Shown here piece after piece: positions 18,712 through 26,396 of a stretch of DNA of 64,000 bases (the stretch's first letter is position 1; every line of letters begins with the position of its first letter). Position numbers and translations under genes: made by a program. The DNA comes from Thermococcus nautili (GTDB lineage: Archaea > Methanobacteriota_B > Thermococci > Thermococcales > Thermococcaceae), in NCBI RefSeq assembly GCF_000585495.1, contig NZ_CP007264.1:868001-932000 (forward strand). The letters run 5' to 3'. The notes beneath the pieces are model-generated. The model was not told the DNA's origin. It was given only the letters and a program-made list of their open reading frames with translations, and did not search any database.

Positions 18712-19386
18712 ATGAACTTCAAACCCCTCGGCGACTCGGCGTTACTCGTCTCCTTCGGAGAGGTCATCGACGAAGAGACAAACGACCGCGTTCACGCCCT
18801 CGCTGGGGCGATAGAAAAAGCCAACTTCGAGTGGCTCGTCGAAGTCGTTCCGGCCTACTCTTCCCTCGAGGTAATCTATGACCCCAAGCTCATAGACTTT
18901 GAAGGGGTCAAGCGGGCAATCCAGGGGCTTGAGTTCTCGGCCGAGAAGTTCGAGGGAAGGCTCGTTGAGATTCCGGTTCTCTACGGCGGTGAGCACGGCC
19001 CGGATTTGGAGTTCGTAGCGGAATACAATGGCCTGACTCCTGAAGAGGTCATCGAAATCCATTCAAAACCGGTTTACCGCGTCTACTTCCTCGGCTTCCT
19101 GCCCGGCTTCGCCTATCTGGGTGGAATGGACGAGCGCATAGCGACGCCCCGCCTTGAGAAGCCCAGACTGAAGGTGCCAGCAGGCTCCGTTGGAATAGCC
19201 GGAAAGCAGACCGGCATCTACCCCCTCGAAAGCCCCGGGGGCTGGAGGCTCATCGGCAGAACCCCGCTGAGGCTCTTCAACCCATCGAAGGAACCGCCGA
19301 CGCTCCTTCAGCCCGGCGACAGGGTAAAGTTCGTGCCGATTGATGAAAAGACCATAAAATTTAAATTTGAGGTTTTCAGCAGGTAA
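18712..19386 (+). CDS. pxpB: 5-oxoprolinase subunit B (carboxyltransferase-like, KipI type)
   Basis: A 224-residue subunit. N-terminal GDSALLVSFG and the C-terminal cyclophilin-like core with VYFLGFLPGFAYLGG, PRLEKPRLKVPAGSVGIAG and QTGIYPLESPGGW are diagnostic of PxpB/KipI. It normally pairs directly with pxpC, but here an AT-rich two-gene cassette begins 5 nt after its stop. The last codons (ATAAAATTTAAATTTG, 19352-19367) are A+T-rich and could act as a TATA element for the cassette. Confidence 0.95.
   Translation: MNFKPLGDSALLVSFGEVIDEETNDRVHALAGAIEKANFEWLVEVVPAYSSLEVIYDPKLIDFEGVKRAIQGLEFSAEKFEGRLVEIPVLYGGEHGPDLEFVAEYNGLTPEEVIEIHSKPVYRVYFLGFLPGFAYLGGMDERIATPRLEKPRLKVPAGSVGIAGKQTGIYPLESPGGWRLIGRTPLRLFNPSKEPPTLLQPGDRVKFVPIDEKTIKFKFEVFSR
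19352..19367 (+). promoter_or_regulatory. Possible promoter of the CARF-HEPN/mCpol cassette
   Basis: ATAAAATTTAAATTTG inside the last codons of pxpB is TATA-like. A start about 25 nt downstream would fall at or just before the cassette's GTG 19392. It also encodes part of PxpB (KTIKFKFE), so the composition may be coincidental. Confidence 0.35.
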
Positions 19387-19391
19387 GTAGC

Positions 19392-20405
19392 GTGATAGAT
19401 ATGGAAGAAAATAAAAAGAAAAATACTACTAACACATATCAGGCCCTTGTGATGCTAGGGAATATTAACAGAGAAACAGTCGACAGTGTGTTAAATATCG
19501 TTCAACAGAAGTACCCTACTATTGAGCATGTGTTTTTAATTGACACAAGAGATAGCTATAAGGCGAATTTGTTCGAACTAATACATAAAAGATTAGGAAG
19601 TCATGTGACGATAACCCATACTGTTTTACCAGAGGACGTGCGCTCTGCATACGAGCGCATAGTCAATGTTATAGAGGCAGCAGTTAAATTGTATCAGAAA
19701 GAAAGCATTCTTGTTGATTTGACAAATGGCACAAAGATACATTCATCAGCATTATATGCTATCTCTTCCCTGATTGGTATTGATTCTATGTATCAGCTTG
19801 TAAGGAGTTATGAAACTAAAGATGAAATTAAATACGAATTAGAATACAAACAAATTCCGAAATTTGATAAAATTGAAATTTTGCCCAAAGTTGGGTATTT
19901 TGAGATAGTATATTATTTATTAGAATTGGAAGAGGTGTTTAAGAATATACCCGAAGCATCATTCATTGAATATGCTTATACTAAAATTAGAGATGGGATA
20001 CTCGAATATTTTGAAATAAAAACAAAAAATGACAATGATTACCAAAGAAGTCTTGCAGAAACGGTTAAATGGGTAGAAAGGTCCATTAATATTTTGTATG
20101 AATTTGTTGAAGAGATAACTAATAAAAAATTCAATGAGAACAACACTACCGGAAAACTAAGAAGGATAAAAACGGAGATTAAGAAAAACAACATTCCAAT
20201 AAACCATCTAAAGTACCTTAGAGGCATTCCCCACTTACTCGAATTGTTGTGGGAATATCGCCATATCCCGGCACACCAATCAAATATCATGTATAAAATA
20301 TCCTCACAAGAGGCTATGATTGCAATAGAGGCATCACTAGAGATATTCAGACGCATAAAACAAGATCACGACCTCTTTGAAAAATTTACCTCAGTTGAAC
20401 TTTAA
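19392..20405 (+). CDS. CARF-like sensor fused to HEPN RNase domain (predicted immune effector)
   Basis: A 337-residue protein with no membrane segment. Residues 16-140 look like a Rossmann-type CARF domain: strand QALVMLG (17-23), strand HVFLID (46-51) and the ligand-loop motif ILVDLTNGTK (106-115), typical of CARF proteins. Residues 165-337 are helical and contain EYRHIPAHQSN, an R-x4-H motif (Arg290, His295) that marks HEPN ribonucleases. The gene is AT-rich (hand counts of 22-35% GC on sample lines against over 60% in pxpB). It sits between pxpB and a mini-polymerase. Start may be GTG 19392 (AGGTAAG upstream) or ATG 19401. Predicted role: a cyclic-nucleotide-controlled RNase. The domain calls rest on motifs, not a profile search. 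Confidence 0.75.
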   Translation: MIDMEENKKKNTTNTYQALVMLGNINRETVDSVLNIVQQKYPTIEHVFLIDTRDSYKANLFELIHKRLGSHVTITHTVLPEDVRSAYERIVNVIEAAVKLYQKESILVDLTNGTKIHSSALYAISSLIGIDSMYQLVRSYETKDEIKYELEYKQIPKFDKIEILPKVGYFEIVYYLLELEEVFKNIPEASFIEYAYTKIRDGILEYFEIKTKNDNDYQRSLAETVKWVERSINILYEFVEEITNKKFNENNTTGKLRRIKTEIKKNNIPINHLKYLRGIPHLLELLWEYRHIPAHQSNIMYKISSQEAMIAIEASLEIFRRIKQDHDLFEKFTSVEL

Positions 20406-20425
20406 TCTGTCAGAGATGATATGGT

Positions 20426-20833
20426 ATGACGTACATATCGATTGACGGGGATAATATTGGAGCATTATTGGAAAAATTTATTTTACAAAATAAAAAAGAG
20501 GACTTAAAAAACATCAGCAAAACTATCTCTCTCTGTTTTCAATCATTTATCTCCAAGTTAGAAAGTGAGGTACTTATCCCTATTGAGGTTATAGTTCTCG
20601 GAGGAGATACTATTATAATTGAGGTGAATGAGAGAGAAATAACAACTGCAATAAATGTTATCATTAAACACTTCTCAAACTGTCCGTTTTCAGTGTCTAT
20701 TGGTATTGGGGCATCTCTCCGAGAGGCATACCTAGCATTAAAATTTGCAAAGGCAACGGGAAAAAACAAGATTGTAATACACAAAGACAGCAAGTTTAAA
20801 ATATTAGCTGAAAATATCACAAACCATGATTGA
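20426..20833 (+). CDS. Minimal CRISPR polymerase-like (mCpol) nucleotide cyclase
   Basis: A 135-residue stand-alone palm domain of the Cas10/GGDEF superfamily. The first metal motif is YISIDGDNIG (Asp7, Asp9) and the second turn is VIVLGGDTIII (Gly59-Gly60-Asp61-Thr62). A typical GGDEF C-terminus follows: FSVSIGIG, EAYLALKFAKATGKNKI (about 88-116). Size and motif order match mCpol, which pairs with CARF effectors. The second Asp of the usual GGDD is Thr here. It follows the CARF-HEPN gene by 20 nt, and its TGA lies inside the start of pxpC. Predicted product: a cyclic di- or oligo-nucleotide controlling the neighbour. No Cas genes are nearby. Confidence 0.78.
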   Translation: MTYISIDGDNIGALLEKFILQNKKEDLKNISKTISLCFQSFISKLESEVLIPIEVIVLGGDTIIIEVNEREITTAINVIIKHFSNCPFSVSIGIGASLREAYLALKFAKATGKNKIVIHKDSKFKILAENITNHD

Positions 20834-21818
20834 ACTCCTCCGCGTTCCCTCGTTGCTGACGGTTCAGGACTCCGGTCGGAAAGGATATAGAAAGCTCGGC
20901 GTTCCCGTTTCGGGCTACATGGACGATTACTCCGCGAAGATAGCAAACTACATCGTCGGAAACCCCGGCGATGCCTCGCTTTTGGAGTTCCTCCTGAGCG
21001 GGCCAGCGATGCGGTTCAACGCCTCTGTAGTCTTCGCCATTGCCGGAGACGTTGATGTCAGACTCAACGGCGTTCCCATCGAGCCATGGACAAGCCATTG
21101 GGCGAAAAGGGGAGACGTTCTCGAAGTCGGGACGCTGAGGAGCGGTCTCTATGGCTATATTGCCTTTGCCGGGGGGATAAAGTGCGAGAAGCTCTTGGGC
21201 AGTTGCTCGACCTACGCCAAAGCGGGTCTTGGAAGGCCACTAAAGGCCGGCGATAAACTAACCCTCGACTACGCGATACTGACTGGCAAAGAGGGGCGCA
21301 GACTTCCTGAGGGGCTGAGACCGGACTACTCGGCTGAGGAGATAAAGGTAGGAGTCGTCCTCGGCCCGGATTTGGAGCACTTTACCGAGAAGGGAATTGA
21401 AACGTTCCTCAGTGAGGCCTACACCGTAACGCCGGAATCGGACAGGATGGGCTACCGCCTCGACGGAAAAGAGATAGAGCACTCCGAGAAGGGAGCGGGG
21501 ATAGTCACTGGCCCGCTCGTCCCCGGAACGGTTCAGGTTCCGGCCAACGGAAAGCCAATCGTGATGATGCGCGACGCTCAAACCACCGGCGGTTACGCGA
21601 GGATTGGCGTCGTTGAGAGTGCACATCTGCACCGGCTCGCCCAGCTGAGGCCCGGTTTTAAGGTGCACTTTAGGGAGACGAGCGTCGAAGATGCCAGAAA
21701 CGAGCTCCTGAAGAAGGAGAAAACGCTTGAGGCGATAAGGCTTTTCCTTGACGGGAGAATGAGGGCCTACAGAATAAAAACCGAAAAAGCGGAGACGATA
21801 GCATTCGCGGGGGAGTAA
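20826..21818 (+). CDS. pxpC: 5-oxoprolinase subunit C (KipA/biotin-dependent carboxylase-like)
   Basis: A 330-residue subunit. N-terminal LLTVQDSGRKGYRKLGVPVSGYMDDYSA, GYIAFAGGI and the C-terminal TQTGG-like MRDAQTTGGYARIG are diagnostic of PxpC. The GC-rich composition resumes exactly here. Its ATG (20826) overlaps the mCpol stop by 8 nt, and the upstream bases (ATATCACAAACC) hold no ribosome binding site. Translation therefore likely depends on termination-reinitiation from mCpol. The operon remains formally intact despite the insertion. Confidence 0.94.
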   Translation: MIELLRVPSLLTVQDSGRKGYRKLGVPVSGYMDDYSAKIANYIVGNPGDASLLEFLLSGPAMRFNASVVFAIAGDVDVRLNGVPIEPWTSHWAKRGDVLEVGTLRSGLYGYIAFAGGIKCEKLLGSCSTYAKAGLGRPLKAGDKLTLDYAILTGKEGRRLPEGLRPDYSAEEIKVGVVLGPDLEHFTEKGIETFLSEAYTVTPESDRMGYRLDGKEIEHSEKGAGIVTGPLVPGTVQVPANGKPIVMMRDAQTTGGYARIGVVESAHLHRLAQLRPGFKVHFRETSVEDARNELLKKEKTLEAIRLFLDGRMRAYRIKTEKAETIAFAGE

Positions 21819-22253
21819 TCACTCCTTCTTGCGCATTACCTTGGCAATCTTGTAGGTCTTTCCGTCGCACTCGATTTCTCCCGTTATCTCAATGATTTTC
21901 ACGTGGTCGCCTTCAAAGAGGCCCTCCGGCTTGAAGAGGTCCCTCTTCTTGGGGTCACTGCACTCCTCGAACTTCAGCTGGATTATCGAGCCGACTATGG
22001 CCAACCTTGGCTCTATCGCCACCTCGACGCTCGGCTCGACGACTTCAACAACCCTAACCTTGCCCTCGTGCAGTGGACAGGAGTGCGACGGCATGCTCCT
22101 CACGCGCAGAATCTTGTACCTCCTGCCCGGTTCAAGGTTTCCGACGCAGACTCCAGCCAGCTTGCAGGTTTTGCACGGCTCGGCCGGTCCGTAGAATATG
22201 AACTCAACACCCGGTTTCGCAAGCTTTTCACCGACTAACGTGATTATGGCCAT
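21819..22253 (-). CDS. UPF0179 family protein
   Basis: A 144-residue archaeal protein starting [22 protein letters not shown] lies upstream of ATG 22253, excluding the longer reading. Cysteines cluster in [12 protein letters not shown] and SCPLHEG, with a later EECSDPKK, suggesting a metal site. The fold is beta-rich. Function unknown; I recognise only the family. It is convergent with pxpC, sharing no bases. Confidence 0.78.
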   Translation of the reverse strand: MAIITLVGEKLAKPGVEFIFYGPAEPCKTCKLAGVCVGNLEPGRRYKILRVRSMPSHSCPLHEGKVRVVEVVEPSVEVAIEPRLAIVGSIIQLKFEECSDPKKRDLFKPEGLFEGDHVKIIEITGEIECDGKTYKIAKVMRKKE

Positions 22254-22287
22254 TCCAAACACCTCCTGAAGTTGTGAGAGATGATAG

Positions 22288-23340
22288 TCAGATAACTCCG
22301 GTGATTTTAGCGGCTTTCTCGGCCGCTTCGCGGGTGAGGCCGTCCTTTCCAAGGATTGTGTAGCGCTCGGGCCTTATCGTGTGGGCGATAGTTAGGGCCT
22401 CGATTATAATTTCCGGCTCGATTCCGAGCTCGTATGCTGTAGTTGGTGCCCCAACCCTCTTTAAGGTTTCCCTAACGCGCTCCCACTTCATGCCGTGAAG
22501 GTAGGCCATTATAATCGTCCCGAGTCCCGTCTGCTCGCCGTGCAGAGCGGGTTTGTCGAGGAGCATGTCAAGGGCGTGGCTGAAGAGGTGCTCCGCACCG
22601 CTCGCGGGTCTTGAAGAGCCGGCTATGCTCATCGCGACGCCCGTGGAGATTAGGGCCTTTATAACTTTCCTAACGCTCTCCTCGTTGCCGAGCCGTATTA
22701 TGTCGGCGTTCCTCATGACCATCTTGGCGCTCATTAGACTGAGCGAGGCCGCATACTCGCTGTAGTACTCTCCCCGAATCCTGTGGGCCAACTGCCAGTC
22801 CTTTACGGCCGTCAGGTTGCTTATCGTATCGCCAACCCCCGCCGCGAGGTAGCGGTAGGGTGCGGTTTTGATGACCTTGACGTCCGCTATGACCGCTATC
22901 GGCGGGACGGCCTTGACTGAAGTTTTAGCACCCAAATCTCTTATCGAGGCGTTGGCGCTCGCTATGCCGTCGTGGGAGGCCGTAGTTGGGAAGCTGATGA
23001 AGGGAACGCCCGTTTTGAAGGAGGCGAGCTTGGCGACGTCTATTATGCTTCCCCCTCCCACCGCTATGACCCAGTCGGCGCTCTCGTCCTTTATCAGGTC
23101 TATCGTCCTCTCAACTTCCTCCATCGTCGCGCCCTTTCTGACGGTGAGCGAAACAACTTCGTACTCGGATTTAAGGCTATCCTCAACATCTTTACCCGCT
23201 ATCCCCTTCGTTCTCGGCCCGTAGAGTATGAGGGCCTTCTCGCCGAGGCCCAGCCGTCTCGCAACGTTCACAACTTCCCCTTTAAGGTCCTCGCCCAGCA
23301 AAACCTCGCGGGGAAGCTGCATCAGGTGAAGTCCCTTCAT
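22288..23340 (-). CDS. egsA: sn-Glycerol-1-phosphate dehydrogenase
   Basis: A 350-residue NAD(P)H- and Zn-dependent enzyme that reduces dihydroxyacetone phosphate to sn-glycerol-1-phosphate, the backbone of archaeal lipids. [12 protein letters not shown] binds NAD. Metal ligands lie in [21 protein letters not shown] and [21 protein letters not shown] precedes the ATG. Its TATA box (CCTTAAAGC on the minus strand, 23372-23380) falls inside the first copy of a 37-bp direct repeat. Confidence 0.96.
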   Translation of the reverse strand: MKGLHLMQLPREVLLGEDLKGEVVNVARRLGLGEKALILYGPRTKGIAGKDVEDSLKSEYEVVSLTVRKGATMEEVERTIDLIKDESADWVIAVGGGSIIDVAKLASFKTGVPFISFPTTASHDGIASANASIRDLGAKTSVKAVPPIAVIADVKVIKTAPYRYLAAGVGDTISNLTAVKDWQLAHRIRGEYYSEYAASLSLMSAKMVMRNADIIRLGNEESVRKVIKALISTGVAMSIAGSSRPASGAEHLFSHALDMLLDKPALHGEQTGLGTIIMAYLHGMKWERVRETLKRVGAPTTAYELGIEPEIIIEALTIAHTIRPERYTILGKDGLTREAAEKAAKITGVI

Positions 23341-23364
23341 TCTCCCACCCCTAACCTCTCGGAA

Positions 23365-23401
23365 GGAAAAGCTTTAAGGCTATCGGAACAACCGTCTATG
23401 G
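23365..23401. repeat. 37-bp direct repeat, copy 1 (egsA promoter)
   Basis: Matches 24767-24803 at 36 of 37 positions (T at 23381, C at 24783). It contains AAAGCTTTAAGG, which reads as a TATA element on both strands. On the minus strand it places transcription about 11 nt before egsA. The pair flanks the ATPase cassette like a target duplication or recombination scar. Confidence 0.85.
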
Positions 23402-23473
23402 CGACCTTAAAAAGTCCAGAGACTTCCTGAGTCCCTTTGGAGACCCAGCGTGGCTTGCTCAAGGGTTCAATTT

Positions 23474-23526
23474 TGGTCTTCCACATAAGGAAATATTTAA
23501 ATAATATTTCCTCCCATAAAAGACCA
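23474..23526 (+). promoter_or_regulatory. Nested palindrome over the ATPase-gene promoter
   Basis: An inner inverted repeat, GGAAATATT and AATATTTCC (23489-23497 and 23503-23511), is centred on a TATA-like ATTTAAATA. An outer pair, TGGTCTT (23474-23480) and AAGACCA (23520-23526), brackets it and runs into the ATG. This symmetry over the core promoter suggests repressor control, possibly autoregulation. Confidence 0.55.
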
Positions 23527-24779
23527 TGATTGACAAAGATTTAACCCTCCAGTACCTGGCGGACTTCCAAGAGAAAAAGCTCCCAGAAACCGTCGAGCGC
23601 GAATTGAGAGTTCCCCTAAAGAGCGGGCAAATCATAACCCTAATCGGGCCGCGGCGGAGCGGAAAAACCTTCTACTTCTACCAGCTCATTAAAGAACTCC
23701 CGCGCGAGGACGTTCTCTACATAGACTTCGAGCATCCCATCTTCGAGGGATTTGAGTCAAGGGACATCATGGACGTCCTTAAACTCCATCGTGAGGCCTT
23801 TGGCGAGCCGGCTTACGTCTTTCTCGACGAGGTTCAGGCTGTCAAGGGCTGGGAGCGAATGGTCAGGTATCTCCACGACGAGGGGTATTCAGTTTTCGTA
23901 ACCGGCTCCTCCTCAAAGCTCCTCTCCATGGAGATAGCCTCAAGGCTGAGGGGAAGAACGCTGACCTACACGATGCTCCCCTTCTCGTTTCGGGAGTTCC
24001 TGAGGGCGAGGGAATACCGTGTGAGACGACCCCTGAGCTCAAAGCGGGAAGCTGAGCTTAAGGCCCTGCTCAGAGAGTACCTCGAGTGGGGGGGCTTTCC
24101 AAGGGTCGTCCTTGAGGATAACGAGATGATTAGGGAGAAGCTCCTCGAAGAGTACCTCGACATGGTTCTCTACAAGGACGTCGTGGAGCGCTACGGCGTT
24201 AGAAACCTCCACGTGATGAAGCTCCTCCTCCGCTCGCTGATGCGTTCCTTCGCCAAGGAGTTCAGCGTTCACGCCTTCTACAATGCCCTCAAGTCCCAGG
24301 GGATAAAGGTCAGCAAGGGAGTCCTCTACGAGTACCTCAGCTATCTTGAGGATTCAATGAGCGTCTTCCTGGTGAAGAAGTTCAGCTACTCCCTAAAAAC
24401 CTCGGAGCTTTCGATTCCAAAGGTTTACCCAGTTGACGCCGGCTTTCCACGGCTTTTCTCATTTACACCCGACACGGGCAGGCTCATGGAGCTCGCGGTG
24501 TTCCTTGAGCTGAAGAGACGGGAAGTGGAGGTTTACCACTACAAGAACCGGGGGGAGGTTGACTTCGTGGTAGCTAAGAGAGGCCAGCCCGTCGAGCTGA
24601 TTCAGGTCACGTACGCGCTGGACTCTGGAGACGTAAGGCCGAGGGAAGTCGAGGCCCTGAAGTCCGCCGGCAGAAAGCTGGGCGTGGAGAGCCTAACGGT
24701 GATAACGTGGGACTACAGAGACGAGAAAGATGGAATCCGCTTCGTTCCGCTCTGGTGCTTCCTCACGGAAAAGCTTTAA
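23526..24779 (+). CDS. AAA ATPase with DUF4143/nuclease-like C-terminus
   Basis: A 417-residue protein. Walker A is GPRRSGKTF (about residues 39-47), Walker B is YVFLDEVQ and sensor 1 is VFVTGSSS. The middle is winged-helix-like. The C-terminal DUF4143 part has ELKRREVEVYHYKNRGEVDFVV and VELIQVTY, a PD-(D/E)XK-like arrangement. This is a multicopy, patchily distributed archaeal and bacterial family with no settled function. The gene sits between two copies of a 37-bp repeat, and its last codons lie inside copy 2, which suggests recent insertion. Confidence 0.85.
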   Translation: MIDKDLTLQYLADFQEKKLPETVERELRVPLKSGQIITLIGPRRSGKTFYFYQLIKELPREDVLYIDFEHPIFEGFESRDIMDVLKLHREAFGEPAYVFLDEVQAVKGWERMVRYLHDEGYSVFVTGSSSKLLSMEIASRLRGRTLTYTMLPFSFREFLRAREYRVRRPLSSKREAELKALLREYLEWGGFPRVVLEDNEMIREKLLEEYLDMVLYKDVVERYGVRNLHVMKLLLRSLMRSFAKEFSVHAFYNALKSQGIKVSKGVLYEYLSYLEDSMSVFLVKKFSYSLKTSELSIPKVYPVDAGFPRLFSFTPDTGRLMELAVFLELKRREVEVYHYKNRGEVDFVVAKRGQPVELIQVTYALDSGDVRPREVEALKSAGRKLGVESLTVITWDYRDEKDGIRFVPLWCFLTEKL

Positions 24780-24803
24780 GGCCATCGGAACAACCGTCTA
24801 TGG
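24767..24803. repeat. 37-bp direct repeat, copy 2 (DUF63-gene promoter)
   Basis: The second copy encodes the last residues and stop of the ATPase, then supplies the TATA element for the DUF63 gene, whose ATG is 8 nt past the repeat. Distances from TATA to start codon are the same as for egsA in copy 1. Confidence 0.85.
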
Positions 24804-24810
24804 TGGTCGA

Positions 24811-25620
24811 ATGGGACTCTACGAGTTTTTTTACCGCTATTTCGTTGAACCCATAAAGTACAATCAGGGTTACAACGTCGTGAACACCCTCGTTTACGCC
24901 TTAATCCTCGGCGTCGCCGTTCTGCTCCTGTATAAGATGCTCAAGAGGATGAGGGTAAAGGTGGACGAGCGCTTCTTCGTGGCTCTCATGCCCTACATAA
25001 TCCTCGGCCCGCTGATGAGGAGCATGACCGACATAGGCCTGCTCCCGAGGACATACTTAACAGTCAGCCCCGGTGGTTACTTCGTCATAGCGGGCTTCGC
25101 GATAGCGTCCCTCTTCGCCGTCTGGAGACATCTCGGGCCGGACGACAGGCTCTACCCCATATATCGCGACTTTGGGTGGGTTCTCGTCGCGGGCCTGCTC
25201 TTCATAATGGTAATTAACTGGGACAGGGTGTCCGTCAGATGGGACTACTTCAAGTACTTCCTCCCAAGCCTTCTCGTTGCGGAATCCTTCATCTGGCTCC
25301 TCTCAAGGAAGTTCGAGCTCGTGAGAAACAACAAGATACTATTCTACACCCACTTCTATGACGCGACGACCACCTTCGTTGGAATCCAGTTCTTCGGCTT
25401 CTGGGAACAGCACGTTCTCGCGAGGACGCTGATGAACCTGTTTGGAACGCCTGCCGTCATGTACCTTGAGAAGCTGGTTATAATCACGCTCGTGATTTAC
25501 GTTCTCGACAGGCTGATGACCGATGAGGACCCCGAGCTTATAAACTTCGTCAAGCTGACGGTCTTCATCCTCGGATTCGGCCCGGGAACGAGGAACCTGC
25601 TCATAACGTTATTGAGGTGA
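24811..25620 (+). CDS. DUF63 family membrane protein
   Basis: A 269-residue protein with seven or so hydrophobic helices: VVNTLVYALILGVAVLLLY near residue 25, then ALMPYIILGP, YFVIAGFAIASLFAVW, VLVAGLLFIMVI and others. It has the conserved segments RSMTDIGLLPRTYLTVSPGGYF and TTTFVGIQFFG...WEQHVLARTL. These are typical of DUF63, an uncharacterised archaeal family. ATG 24811 follows GGTGGTCGA. Its stop is just before the next start, so the two are probably co-transcribed. Confidence 0.82.
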   Translation: MGLYEFFYRYFVEPIKYNQGYNVVNTLVYALILGVAVLLLYKMLKRMRVKVDERFFVALMPYIILGPLMRSMTDIGLLPRTYLTVSPGGYFVIAGFAIASLFAVWRHLGPDDRLYPIYRDFGWVLVAGLLFIMVINWDRVSVRWDYFKYFLPSLLVAESFIWLLSRKFELVRNNKILFYTHFYDATTTFVGIQFFGFWEQHVLARTLMNLFGTPAVMYLEKLVIITLVIYVLDRLMTDEDPELINFVKLTVFILGFGPGTRNLLITLLR

Positions 25621-25625
25621 TTCGT

Positions 25626-26396
25626 ATGGAGTTCGCCTGGAACGAGATTGCACTCAACATGGCAAAGGATTTGGAGAAAACGATAATGCCCCTCTTCGGC
25701 ACGAAGAAGGCCGGTGAAAACGTTGGAACGAACGTGAGCGGTGACGTGACGAAATACGTTGACAAGGTCGCGGAGGACCTGATTATAAGGCACCTCAAAC
25801 CGCTCGGCGTCAACATAGTGAGCGAGGAAGTTGGGGAGATAGATGTCGGGAGCGACTACACAGTTGTCGTTGACCCCCTCGACGGCTCCTATAACTTCTC
25901 GATGGGAATCCCGATATTCGCCTTCAGCTTCGCCGTCTTCAGGAGGAAGGAACCAGTTTACGGGGCAATCTACGAGTTCTTCCCGAAGGCCTTCTACGAG
26001 GCGATTCCGGGTGAGGGGGCTTACCTCAACGGAAGGCGGATTCACGTCAACGAGCCCGAGCCGGGGAAGGAGGCGATAAGCTTCTACACGCGCGGAAGAT
26101 GCCTCGGACTCGTGAAGAGGGTTAAACGGGTCCGCGTTCTCGGAGCGATAGCGGTAGAGATGGCTTACACCGCCAAGGGCTCGCTCGACGGGGTCTTTGA
26201 CATAAGGAACTACGTGAGGCCGACGGACATAGCGGCCGGAGTTATGCTCGTCAGGGAAGCCGGTGGACTGGTGACCGATGAGAATGGAAAGCCCCTTGAG
26301 TTCGAGCTGAAGGCTGAGGTGAACACCAACGTTATCGCAGTCGCGAACGAGAGAATACTCAAAATAATCCTGGAGGAGCTGGAGAATGAGCCTTGA
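25626..26396 (+). CDS. Inositol monophosphatase / archaeal fructose-1,6-bisphosphatase (type IV)
   Basis: A 256-residue Mg-dependent phosphatase. Metal motifs are VSEEVGE, DPLDGSYNF and PTDIAAGVMLVREAGG. Thermococcales and Methanocaldococcus homologues act on inositol-1-phosphate and fructose-1,6-bisphosphate, serving di-myo-inositol phosphate synthesis and possibly gluconeogenesis. ATG 25626 is preferred over GTG 25617 because GAGGTGAT lies four bases upstream. The rhomboid gene overlaps by 11 nt. Confidence 0.92.
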   Translation: MEFAWNEIALNMAKDLEKTIMPLFGTKKAGENVGTNVSGDVTKYVDKVAEDLIIRHLKPLGVNIVSEEVGEIDVGSDYTVVVDPLDGSYNFSMGIPIFAFSFAVFRRKEPVYGAIYEFFPKAFYEAIPGEGAYLNGRRIHVNEPEPGKEAISFYTRGRCLGLVKRVKRVRVLGAIAVEMAYTAKGSLDGVFDIRNYVRPTDIAAGVMLVREAGGLVTDENGKPLEFELKAEVNTNVIAVANERILKIILEELENEP

